From: Azoarcus sp031546845
GTDB lineage: Bacteria > Pseudomonadota > Gammaproteobacteria > Burkholderiales > Rhodocyclaceae
DNA: 64,000 nt
Assembly (NCBI GenBank): GCA_031546845.1
Contig: JAVBJT010000004.1
Span: forward strand, 1-64,000
Direction: 5' to 3'
A model generated the notes under the pieces. That model had not been told where the DNA came from and ran no database searches. It saw only the letters and a program-made list of their open reading frames with translations. Shown here one piece after another: positions 9,107 to 16,814 of the stretch. Position 1 is the first letter of the stretch. Every line of letters begins with the position of its first letter. The position numbers and the translations under genes are program-made.

Positions 9107-10387
9107 ATGACGGAAGCCACCATGAATCCCACCATGAACCACTACGACGCCAGAGAAACCCGCGACCCGGCCGAACGCGAACGCGACCTGTTCGCCCGCC
9201 TGCCCGCTCAGATCGCCCATGCCCGAGCACATGCGCCCACGCTTGCCCGCCTGCTCGCGGGCATCGACCCGAAAACCATTGTGAACCGCGCGGCGCTGGC
9301 GCGCCTGCCGGTGATCCGCAAATCCGAACTGCTGCAAGCGCAACAGGCGGCACCGCCCTTCGGCGGCTTTGCGGCGGCGCGCTGGGGCGCGACCTACCGG
9401 CGCGTGTTCGCCTCGCCCGGTCCGCTATACGAACCGGAAGGCGCGCGGCCGGACTACTACCGCTTCGCCCGTGCCTTGTTCGCCGCCGGTTTCCGCGAAG
9501 GCGACCTGATCCACAACACCTTTTCCTACCACTTCACCCCCGCCGGCTCGATGATGGAAACCGCCGCCCACGCCCTGGGCTGCACGGTGTTCCCCGCCGG
9601 CACCGGCCAGACCGAGCAGCAGGTGGCGGCCATTGTCGATCTGCGCCCAAACGCCTACGTCGGCACGCCCTCCTTCCTGCGTATCCTGCTCGAAAAAGCG
9701 GATGAACTGGGCGTGACGCTCAGCTTCAGCAAAGCCTTCGTTTCCGGCGAAGCCTTTCCGCCCAGTTTGCGCAGCGCATTCGCCGAACGCGGCATCCGCG
9801 CGTTCCAAGCCTACGCCACTGCCGACATCGGCCTCATCGCCTACGAAACACCGGCATTGGAAGGCTTCGTGGTGGAAGAAGACATCCTGCTCGAAATCGT
9901 CCGCCCCGGCACGGGCGACCCGGTGTCGCCGGGTGAGGTCGGCGAAGTCGTCGTCACCACCTTCAACCCGGATTACCCACTGATCCGCTTCGGCACCGGC
10001 GATCTCTCGGCCATCCTGCCCGGCGTCTCGCCCTGCGGGCGCAGCAACCTGCGCATCAAGGGCTGGATGGGGCGCGCCGACCAGACGACCAAGGTCAAAG
10101 GCATGTTCGTCCATCCCGGCCAGATCGCCGACGTCATCCGCCGCCACCCCCAACTGCAACGAGCACGGCTGGTGGTGGACAACCCCGGCCAGACAGACCG
10201 CATGACATTACAATGCGAGTTGCGCAGCGATACGGTCGCCAATGAGAGCGCCATGAACACCTTGGCCGGCGCCGTGGCCACCAGCATCCGCGAACTGACC
10301 AAACTGCGTGGTGAGGTCGAATTCTGCGCGCTGGGCAGCCTCGCCAACGACGGCAAAATCATCGACGACCTCCGCCGTTACGAGTAA
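9107..10387 (+). CDS. Phenylacetate-CoA ligase-like (PaaK family) protein, altered ATP loop
   Basis: The 426-residue product belongs to the PaaK branch of adenylate-forming enzymes. Recognisable parts are PAGTGQTEQQ with the TPSFL segment, YATADIGLIAYE (the position of the family adenine-binding Y-G-x-S/T-E segment), FGTGDLSAI, and the C-terminal KGWMGRADQTTKVKGMFVHPGQI. The Ser/Thr/Gly-rich phosphate loop expected near residue 100 (SSGTTGKP in PaaK) reads FASPGPLYEPEG. Catalysis may therefore differ or be lost. Three in-frame ATGs lie within the first 10 codons (9107, 9122, 9134), so the exact start is uncertain. The next gene starts 2 bases after the stop, which suggests translational coupling. 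Confidence 0.75.
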   Translation: MTEATMNPTMNHYDARETRDPAERERDLFARLPAQIAHARAHAPTLARLLAGIDPKTIVNRAALARLPVIRKSELLQAQQAAPPFGGFAAARWGATYRRVFASPGPLYEPEGARPDYYRFARALFAAGFREGDLIHNTFSYHFTPAGSMMETAAHALGCTVFPAGTGQTEQQVAAIVDLRPNAYVGTPSFLRILLEKADELGVTLSFSKAFVSGEAFPPSLRSAFAERGIRAFQAYATADIGLIAYETPALEGFVVEEDILLEIVRPGTGDPVSPGEVGEVVVTTFNPDYPLIRFGTGDLSAILPGVSPCGRSNLRIKGWMGRADQTTKVKGMFVHPGQIADVIRRHPQLQRARLVVDNPGQTDRMTLQCELRSDTVANESAMNTLAGAVATSIRELTKLRGEVEFCALGSLANDGKIIDDLRRYE

Positions 10388-10389
10388 TC

Positions 10390-11562
10390 ATGAACGCCCC
10401 ACCCCTGCGCGGCCTTCGCGTACTCGACCTTACCCGCCTGCTGCCGGGGCCGCTCGCCACCCAGCACCTCGCCGATTACGGCGCCGAGGTCATCAAGATC
10501 GAAGACACCGGCGCCGGCGACTACGCGCGCACGATGGGGCCGGCGCCGGATGAGGGCGGCGACAGTTACTTGTACCGGCTGGTCAATCGCAACAAGCGCA
10601 GCCTGCGCCTCGACCTCAAGCACGAGGAAGGGCGCGCGCTGTTCCTGCGCCTGGTGGAAACGGCCGATGCGCTCGTCGAAGGCTTTCGCCCCGGCGTCAT
10701 GGCCAAGCTCGGCCTGGATTACGCCACGCTGGCCAAGCTCAACCCGCGCCTGGTCTATTGCAGCATCTCCGGCTACGGCCAGAGCGGCCCCTACGCGATG
10801 CGCGCCGGGCACGACATCAACTACATCGGCTACGCCGGCATACTCGACCAGACCGGCACGGCTGGCGGCGCGCCGGCAATTCCCAACCTGCAGATCGGCG
10901 ATCTGCTCGGCGGCACGCTATCGGCACTAACGGGGCTGCTCGTCGCCTTGATCGATGCGCGGACAAGCGGGCAAGGACGCCACGTCGACGTCGCCATGAC
11001 CGACGCCGCGCTCGCCCACAACCTTTTCCCCTTCATCGAAGTGCTCGCCCACGGCGGCGTCAGACCGCGCGGCGAAGACCTGCTCACCGGCGGCGTACCC
11101 TGTTACGGCGTCTATGCCACCGCCGACGGCCGATACATGGCCGTGGGCGCGCTGGAAGAAAAATTCTGGCATCTGGTGTGCGATACCCTCTGCCGCCCCG
11201 ACCTCAAACCCAGCCACCTCGCCAGCGGCGCCGAAGGCGTACGCGTACGCGACGAACTCGCGGAAATTTTCCGCGGCCGCAGCCAAGCCGAATGGACAGC
11301 GCTGTTCGACGGCGTCGACTGCTGCGTCACCCCGGTGCTGAAACTGGAAGAAAGCCTTACGGACCCGCACATCGCCGCGCGCGCGATGCTGACGACCACC
11401 GACGGCCTGCGCCAATTCGCACCGCCGGTCAAACTATCCGGTTTCGAGTTTGCCCCGCCACGCCCCGCGCCCGCTGCTGGCGCGGACAGCGAAGCGATTC
11501 TCGACGAACTTGGAATAGATGCCGCGCAGGCGAAACGCCTGCGGGCGCAGAACGTGATCTGA
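10390..11562 (+). CDS. CaiB/BaiF-family (class III) CoA-transferase or acyl-CoA racemase
   Basis: The 390-residue protein starts with LRGLRVLDLTRLLPGPLATQHLADYGAEVIKIE, the family N-terminus. SISGYGQSGPYAMRAGHDINY holds the conserved aspartate (AGHD) used as the CoA-bound nucleophile in class III CoA-transferases. The same fold includes alpha-methylacyl-CoA racemase, and the overall pattern is closest to that subgroup. Two bases separate it from the PaaK-like gene, so both are probably made together. In this operon it could move CoA onto the imported acid or epimerise a 2-methyl branch. The racemase reading would fit branched or isoprenoid/steroid side-chain acids. Confidence 0.85.
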   Translation: MNAPPLRGLRVLDLTRLLPGPLATQHLADYGAEVIKIEDTGAGDYARTMGPAPDEGGDSYLYRLVNRNKRSLRLDLKHEEGRALFLRLVETADALVEGFRPGVMAKLGLDYATLAKLNPRLVYCSISGYGQSGPYAMRAGHDINYIGYAGILDQTGTAGGAPAIPNLQIGDLLGGTLSALTGLLVALIDARTSGQGRHVDVAMTDAALAHNLFPFIEVLAHGGVRPRGEDLLTGGVPCYGVYATADGRYMAVGALEEKFWHLVCDTLCRPDLKPSHLASGAEGVRVRDELAEIFRGRSQAEWTALFDGVDCCVTPVLKLEESLTDPHIAARAMLTTTDGLRQFAPPVKLSGFEFAPPRPAPAAGADSEAILDELGIDAAQAKRLRAQNVI

Positions 11563-11652
11563 GCACGATCCAGGAAAAACGCGCCAGAACGACCCTTTCA
11601 CAGCGGAAGGCTCAAACCGCCCTCCGCCGCGCCAAGCCCTTCCGCGCCTTCG

Positions 11653-12087
11653 CTACTTCTTCCCCGCCGGCGCCTTGCGCCGAGGGGCGGCAGCCGGTTT
11701 TTCCACCACGGGTTCACTAGCGGGCACATCATCGGCGGGTTGCCCGGCCGTCATAAAATTCCACGGCCACATAGCAGCGGCGAACGGAGCCCCGCCGAAA
11801 GACGCGGCAGCACCGCCATCGCCTTCCGTGGCCTCCTGCGCCTGCTGGCCCATCGCCTTCACCGCGGCCAGCGCCGCGCGCTGCAATTCCAAGCCTTGCG
11901 TGGTCATTTGCAGCATGTTCAGATTCATTTTCAGCCAGCCTTCGACGGCCTTCAGATCGGCGATATGCTTATCCAACTCGCCCACATCCAAGGTTGGCGT
12001 CATCATGCCGGGCAGTGAAAAACCCATGTTGTTCCATAGGCCACGCACAAAATCGAGCGGGTCCCGAGCGGCTGAGTCGTGCGACAT
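11653..12087 (-). CDS. phaM: PhaM-type polyhydroxyalkanoate granule regulatory protein
   Basis: The 144-residue product has the PhaM layout. An N-terminal segment DPLDFVRGLWNNMGFSLPGMMTPTLDVGELDKHI is followed by an amphipathic helix region (LKAVEGWLKMNLNMLQMTTQGLELQRAAL). The Pro/Ala/Lys-rich basic tail ending KAPAGKK resembles histone-like DNA-binding tails. In Ralstonia, PhaM activates PHA synthase and links granules to the nucleoid. It stands alone on the minus strand, convergent with the CaiB gene. The DUF3141 protein at 56829 is the only PHA-synthase-like partner in the window. Confidence 0.82.
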   Translation of the reverse strand: MSHDSAARDPLDFVRGLWNNMGFSLPGMMTPTLDVGELDKHIADLKAVEGWLKMNLNMLQMTTQGLELQRAALAAVKAMGQQAQEATEGDGGAAASFGGAPFAAAMWPWNFMTAGQPADDVPASEPVVEKPAAAPRRKAPAGKK

Positions 12088-12544
12088 GTGCGTTCTCCCG
12101 GTGATTGCGACGTTCCTCCATATTACCCGAGCAGCGTGCCAAATAAGACAGGTAATCCACAGAAAATCAGCCTTCGCCGACCCGGGCCGGGTACGGGCAA
12201 AAAATCACCTTCCGCCCGACACCGGTATCTTTTGGCACGAATCAACGAAGACGAACTTCATCCATCGGCGCATCGCGGACTTCGCCCAGGGAATCGGCCG
12301 CATTCGGTACACCATATCCGCATCTGGAAATGCTCGGCAGTTCGCCGAAAAGACATTCACTTCCTGAAGCGGAGACACAGGCAGGACCATGCGTGACAAT
12401 CATGGCCCGTCCGAAAAAACACGTTTTCGAGCCGACCGCGGGACGACATCGGGGTTCGGCCCGACCGCGACAACGACCCCGCTGATCGGCCGGCTGGAAT
12501 CATCCGCTTTCGCGCAACAATCCAAGACCAAGACCGGAGTGGCA
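12088..12544. other. Divergent intergenic region between phaM and the DapA-family gene
   Basis: No supported gene is present. An open frame runs into the DapA-family gene from 12389, but its residues before 12545 resemble no part of that family. The region should hold both divergent promoters; no convincing -35/-10 pair or dyad was picked out by eye. Confidence 0.4.
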
Positions 12545-13456
12545 ATGAAGAGTGAAATATTCGGCGGGCTATCCGCCTTTCCGCTGACCCCTGCCGACGA
12601 AAATGGGCGAATCGATACCGAAGACTATGCCTATTTGCTGAATCGGCTCATCGAGGCCAAAGTGGATTCGATCACCACGCTCGGCAGTACAGGCATCTAT
12701 ATCTATCTGAGCCGGAGCGAACGCCGACGTGCCGTCGAAACGGCGGTGCATGCGGCCGCCGGCAGGATTCCTGTCATGGCGGGCATCGGGGCGCTGCGCA
12801 CGAGCGACGCCGTCGATTTCGCGCGCGACGCCCAGGCCGCGGGCGCAAATGCCCTGCTCATGGCGCCCGTGACCTATTTCGCACTCAGCGAGGAAGAGGT
12901 CTATCAACACTTCCTCACCGTCGCCAAGTCCACCGACCTGCCGATCTGCATCTACAACAATCCAAGCACGACACACTTCACCGTCAGCCCAAAACTTGTC
13001 GAGAGGCTCGCGAAGATTCCCTCCATCGTGGCACTCAAGAACCCCCTCGCAGCGGGCAACGATTTCAGGAAGGAGCTCGAGGAGTTGCGGCCACGGGTGC
13101 CCGGCCACTTCTCGATCGGCTATAGCGGCGACTCCGGCTGCATGAAAGCCATGCTCGAAGGCGCGGATGCGTTCTACAGCGCCATGGCGGGTACGATCCC
13201 GAAGCCGTTCCTGATGCTGGTCCGCGCGGCGCAGGCTGGCAACGAGAGCGAAGCAGCGCGAATCAACGAACACTTCCAGCCGCTCTGGAACGTCTCCAAG
13301 GAGCTAAGCGGAATACGCGTGACATACGCAATCGCGGACATCCTCAAACTCTCGCGCGCAAAGCCGCCGCGTCCGCTGCTTTCGATATCCGCCTCGGACT
13401 ACCAACGGGTATCGCAGGCACTCGATACGCTCGCGAAACTCGGAAATGTGCTGTAG
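12545..13456 (+). CDS. Dihydrodipicolinate synthase/N-acetylneuraminate lyase-family aldolase
   Basis: This is a (beta/alpha)8 aldolase of the DapA/NanA superfamily, 303 residues. The Schiff-base lysine is K165 in VALKNP and the catalytic tyrosine is Y137 in CIYNNPS. The substrate-loop motif reads GSTGIYIYL where DapA has GTTGE, so it is probably not the lysine-pathway enzyme but a relative acting on another 2-oxo acid. The start at 12545 is supported by GGAG and by family length. A MocR-type regulator follows on the same strand, which suggests local control. Confidence 0.85.
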   Translation: MKSEIFGGLSAFPLTPADENGRIDTEDYAYLLNRLIEAKVDSITTLGSTGIYIYLSRSERRRAVETAVHAAAGRIPVMAGIGALRTSDAVDFARDAQAAGANALLMAPVTYFALSEEEVYQHFLTVAKSTDLPICIYNNPSTTHFTVSPKLVERLAKIPSIVALKNPLAAGNDFRKELEELRPRVPGHFSIGYSGDSGCMKAMLEGADAFYSAMAGTIPKPFLMLVRAAQAGNESEAARINEHFQPLWNVSKELSGIRVTYAIADILKLSRAKPPRPLLSISASDYQRVSQALDTLAKLGNVL

Positions 13457-13622
13457 GGAAGTACGCCGCCATGCGCCAGGGACGCAGCACGTGTTTGGCG
13501 CAGGGTCCGGGCCCATCGTTCCCCGGCGATCAAGCCGTAACGCCAGCGTTGACGAAAGCCCAACTCCTTCACACTATCGGTCATAAACTGAAGACTGTCC
13601 GAGCATCAGGAATCTACCCGCC

Positions 13623-15116
13623 ATGGCCAGAAAGAATCGGCTGGTACAGTTTCCGCTGACCATCGTTAGAGAATCGCCGATACCGTTGCAGCGCCAACTC
13701 GTCGATCAGATTCGCACGATGATCGACAAAAGCATCTTGCGCCCGGGGATGCCGCTGCCCTCCGTGCGCGATCTATCGATCACCTGCCAGGTTTCGAGAA
13801 ACACGGTCGTCCTTGCGTTCCAGAAGCTGACTGACGAAGGCTATCTGGCCACCCGCCAGGGTGCCGCGACCGAGGTTTCATCCAACCCGCCGCAAAGCAG
13901 AGTGACGCGCAAGCTTGCCGCAAAGCAGCCGCAGCCGCGCCCGCCGAGACAACTCCCCGCGCTGACGAGGGATTTCGTCGCGCAGAGACCAGGCGTTCCG
14001 GCCAGATACGAAATCAACTTCCGCCTCGGCGAAACCTCGCCCGAGCTCTTTCCGCGCGAGATATGGCGTCATTGGGCAAACCTTCTGATTCGCCACTCCT
14101 CGAACAAGTATTCGAGTTATCCGAATCCGCTCGGACTGCTCGAACTACGCTCGGCAATCGCGGAACACATCGCGCTGACCCGTTCGATCGAAACCAACGA
14201 AAACAACATCGTGATCGTCAACGGCATCCAGGAAGCCTTGACGCTGGTTGCCTGGGCCTTTCTGAGTCCAGACCGCAACGTGCTGATGGAAGCGCCCGGA
14301 CACAAGGGCGTCGCCAATCTGTTCCAGGCTTTCGGCGCCACGCTTTCGTTTCTTCCCGTGCACAGCGACGGCGTCGACATGACGAATCTTCCAGACGGTG
14401 AATACTGCCTCGCGCACATCACGCCGTCCCACCAGTTTCCGATGGGCGTCACGCTATCAGCCGCGCAGCGGCTCGATCTGCTTGCATGGGCTCGTAAGCG
14501 CGGGGCGTTCATCATAGAGAACGACTACGACTCCGATTTCCGTTACTCGGAAGCGCCAATGCCGGCAATCATGTCGCTCGACGGTGAGCAGGTCATCTAC
14601 CTGGGCACTTTTTCGAAGGCATTCGGCCCCAGCCTCCGCCTCGGTTACGTGATCTGTCCGCCTTCGCTGACGAAGGCCGTGGCAAGCGCAAAGGCCCTAT
14701 TGAACAACGGCTGTTCCTGGCTCGAACAAGGGATTCTCGCCAGGATGATGCGAAACGGCGAATTCGACTCGCACCTGCGGTACATCCGCCAATGCTACGG
14801 CGAGCGCAGGAAATCGCTGCTCAAGGTCCTGCAACGAATTGGCGGTGAAGTGCTCGGATCGGATGCGGGAACTCACATCGCGTGGAAGCTGCCGGATACA
14901 TCTCCGAACGCCGAGCAGATGGAAGCGCTCCTGCGCGAGCAGGGAATCAAGGTCTATCGCGCCGACGAAATCGCCTCTTCCCACGAGACGATCACCGATC
15001 ACGAGCGGATGTTGTTTCTCGGCTTCTCGGCCGTTTCCGTGGAGGGCATCGAGCATTTCGGCGCCGCGCTCGAAACAGTGATCCCGCCGAACAAGCATCG
15101 CCGCGCAACGCCCTGA
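13623..15116 (+). CDS. MocR-family transcriptional regulator (GntR HTH plus aminotransferase domain)
   Basis: The 497-residue protein has an N-terminal GntR winged helix (about residues 10-75: PIPLQRQLVDQIRTMIDKSIL, LPSVRDLSITCQVSRNTV). A fold-type I aminotransferase domain follows, with pyridoxal-phosphate Lys332 in GTFSKAFGPSLRLGY. Such proteins, for example PdxR, GabR and TauR, use bound PLP to sense amines or vitamins. Its neighbour is the DapA-family aldolase, a plausible target. The last 118 bases overlap, tail to tail, with the minus-strand methyltransferase gene. Confidence 0.9.
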   Translation: MARKNRLVQFPLTIVRESPIPLQRQLVDQIRTMIDKSILRPGMPLPSVRDLSITCQVSRNTVVLAFQKLTDEGYLATRQGAATEVSSNPPQSRVTRKLAAKQPQPRPPRQLPALTRDFVAQRPGVPARYEINFRLGETSPELFPREIWRHWANLLIRHSSNKYSSYPNPLGLLELRSAIAEHIALTRSIETNENNIVIVNGIQEALTLVAWAFLSPDRNVLMEAPGHKGVANLFQAFGATLSFLPVHSDGVDMTNLPDGEYCLAHITPSHQFPMGVTLSAAQRLDLLAWARKRGAFIIENDYDSDFRYSEAPMPAIMSLDGEQVIYLGTFSKAFGPSLRLGYVICPPSLTKAVASAKALLNNGCSWLEQGILARMMRNGEFDSHLRYIRQCYGERRKSLLKVLQRIGGEVLGSDAGTHIAWKLPDTSPNAEQMEALLREQGIKVYRADEIASSHETITDHERMLFLGFSAVSVEGIEHFGAALETVIPPNKHRRATP

Positions 15117-15934
15117 TCATGTAAGGCCGCCGTTGGTCCGTACGTCAGCGAATGCTCGACTGCCCGTACATGACAGGCGGACTGGAATTCCGCACGGCTC
15201 TGAACAGGCGTCGCCGAAGCAATCGCATCACCGATCAACACGACGGCCGGGCTTGCGAGTCCCGCATCGAGCGCCGCAGTGAGCGTTCCGAGCGTGCCGG
15301 TCCAGCGCCGCTCGTCGCACCGCGATGCGTTCATCACGACCGCCGCCGGCATCCCGGCGCGCATGCCGCCAGCGAGCAACCCGTCGCGGATATCGGCGAG
15401 TCGGCTCATGCCCATGTAGATCACCAGCGTCGTGCCGCAGGCGGCCAGCGCCCGCCAATCGGGGCTGCCGTCGCTCGCGGTGTGCGCGGTAACGAAGCTT
15501 ACGCCGTGGCCATGCTCGCGATGCGTGAGCGCCACGCCGAGCATACTGGCCGCCGCCGCGCCGCTGGTGATGCCATTGACCGCCTCGACCTCGATACCGT
15601 GGCCGCGCAGGAACTCGGCCTCCTCGCCGCCACGGCCGAAGAACAGCGGATCGCCGCCCTTCACGCGCGCAACCGTGCGGCCGGTCAACGCATGGGCGAG
15701 CATGCGCTCGAGGATCTCACGCTGGCTCGTCGAGCGGCGACCGCCGCGCTTGCCGACGTTCTCCACCTGGGCGCCACGGCGCGCGAAGGATCGGATTTCC
15801 GCGGTTACAAGATCGTCGACGAGCCATACGTCCGCAGCCGCGAGCACGCGTGCGGCGCGGATTGTCATCAGTTCCGGATCGCCCGGTCCGACCCCAACCA
15901 ACCAAACCTTTCCCGCTTCCAATGTCCTGTCCAT
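14999..15934 (-). CDS. Uroporphyrinogen-III C-methyltransferase (SUMT), CobA/NirE type
   Basis: It uses SAM to methylate uroporphyrinogen III to precorrin-2, the entry to siroheme, cobalamin and heme d1. Motifs are VWLVGVGPGDPELMT near the N-terminus, VARVKGGDPLFFGRGGEEAEFL, and VVLIGDAIA near residue 245. The protein has 311 residues against 250-280 in most SUMTs. The extra 50-60 C-terminal residues are encoded partly on the strand opposite the MocR gene. The start at 15934 gives the family N-terminus; only a weak GAG lies upstream. Its position after a cytochrome cd1-like gene suggests a NirE-like role in heme d1 supply. Confidence 0.82.
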   Translation of the reverse strand: MDRTLEAGKVWLVGVGPGDPELMTIRAARVLAAADVWLVDDLVTAEIRSFARRGAQVENVGKRGGRRSTSQREILERMLAHALTGRTVARVKGGDPLFFGRGGEEAEFLRGHGIEVEAVNGITSGAAAASMLGVALTHREHGHGVSFVTAHTASDGSPDWRALAACGTTLVIYMGMSRLADIRDGLLAGGMRAGMPAAVVMNASRCDERRWTGTLGTLTAALDAGLASPAVVLIGDAIASATPVQSRAEFQSACHVRAVEHSLTYGPTAALHDQGVARRCLFGGITVSSAAPKCSMPSTETAEKPRNNIRS

Positions 15935-16071
15935 GATTCGTTCTCGATGCCGTATTTCAACGTCGGAGAGATGACAGCCCGGGCTGGAGCGTGTCCCGGA
16001 CACGCTCCGATAAATCTCTACCCCGCAGGACGACTCCGAGCTCTCAACAGCCGAAATCGACATCCAGATGA

Positions 16072-16392
16072 TTACTTCCGCGCTTGCCCCGCGAAGTATT
16101 CGGCGAGCGCTTGTATCACGGCGTCGTCGAGCTGCGCCGCCATGCTCGTCATCACCGGGTCTTTGCGATTGCCGTCGCGAAAATCCTTGAGCTGCTTGGC
16201 AGTGTAGGTGGCCTTCTGGCGCGCGAGATTGGGATAAAGGTCGAGCTGACTAACTCCGTCGGCGCCGTGGCAGGTCACGCAAAGCGTCGTCGCAAGCTCT
16301 TTCGCCTTCGCCGCTGCCTGCCCCTCCGCAGCGATGGCGGAAGACACGGCAAGGAAGCCGGCGACGAGGAGCAAGCAATGTTTCGTACTCAT
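16072..16392 (-). CDS. Small class I c-type cytochrome (second of a tandem pair)
   Basis: This is a periplasmic electron carrier of 106 residues with a signal peptide ending near AIAAE. Heme is bound by C38-V-T-C41-H42. The likely Met ligand is M81 in GNRKDPVMTSM. It is clearly a duplicate of the upstream cytochrome at 16412-16735; both share CVTCHG and KDFRDGNRKDPVM. The start at 16392 gives the signal peptide directly; longer frames overlap the upstream gene. It probably exchanges electrons with the cd1-like protein. Confidence 0.87.
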   Translation of the reverse strand: MSTKHCLLLVAGFLAVSSAIAAEGQAAAKAKELATTLCVTCHGADGVSQLDLYPNLARQKATYTAKQLKDFRDGNRKDPVMTSMAAQLDDAVIQALAEYFAGQARK

Positions 16393-16411
16393 GGATGGAT
16401 GTCTCCGCGGA

Positions 16412-16735
16412 TCACGGCCGGCTCTGGGCCGCATAGTGTTTTGCCAGCGCCTGAATCATCTCGTCGTCGAGCGAAGCGACCATGTTGAACATGACCGGAT
16501 CCTTCCGGTTGCCGTCACGGAAGTCCTTCATCTGTTTTTCGAGATAAGGCACCTTCTGGGCGGCCAGATTCGGGTAGTTCTCAATAACGCTGACGCCGTT
16601 GCTTCCGTGACAGGTCACGCACAAGGTATTCGCGAGACTCTTCGCCTTGACGGCGAGAACCTCCGCATCGGCCGCGACCGCGGCCGGCGGTAACAGTGCG
16701 CAGGCGGCCAGAGAAAAGAGCAGGATTTTCATCAT
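16412..16735 (-). CDS. Small class I c-type cytochrome (first of a tandem pair)
   Basis: A 107-residue periplasmic cytochrome with signal peptide MMKILLFSLAACALLPPAAVA. Heme attaches at C39-V-T-C42-H43, and M82 in KDPVMFNM is the probable sixth ligand. GGAG precedes two adjacent ATGs, so the start could also be 16732. It lies between the cd1-like gene and its own paralogue, in the arrangement of NirM/NirC-type donors beside nirS in denitrifiers. Confidence 0.87.
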   Translation of the reverse strand: MMKILLFSLAACALLPPAAVAADAEVLAVKAKSLANTLCVTCHGSNGVSVIENYPNLAAQKVPYLEKQMKDFRDGNRKDPVMFNMVASLDDEMIQALAKHYAAQSRP

Positions 16736-16814
16736 CTGAACTCCAGGGGCAAATTGCAGACTTGCGCGGAAATCGCCGGGCCTTCGCGCCCGGCGATCCT
16801 TCCATTCAGCCTCG

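Noticed and set aside
12389..12544. 52-residue N-terminal extension of the DapA-family aldolase
   Set aside because: No similarity to the family; GGAG and the barrel start fit 12545.
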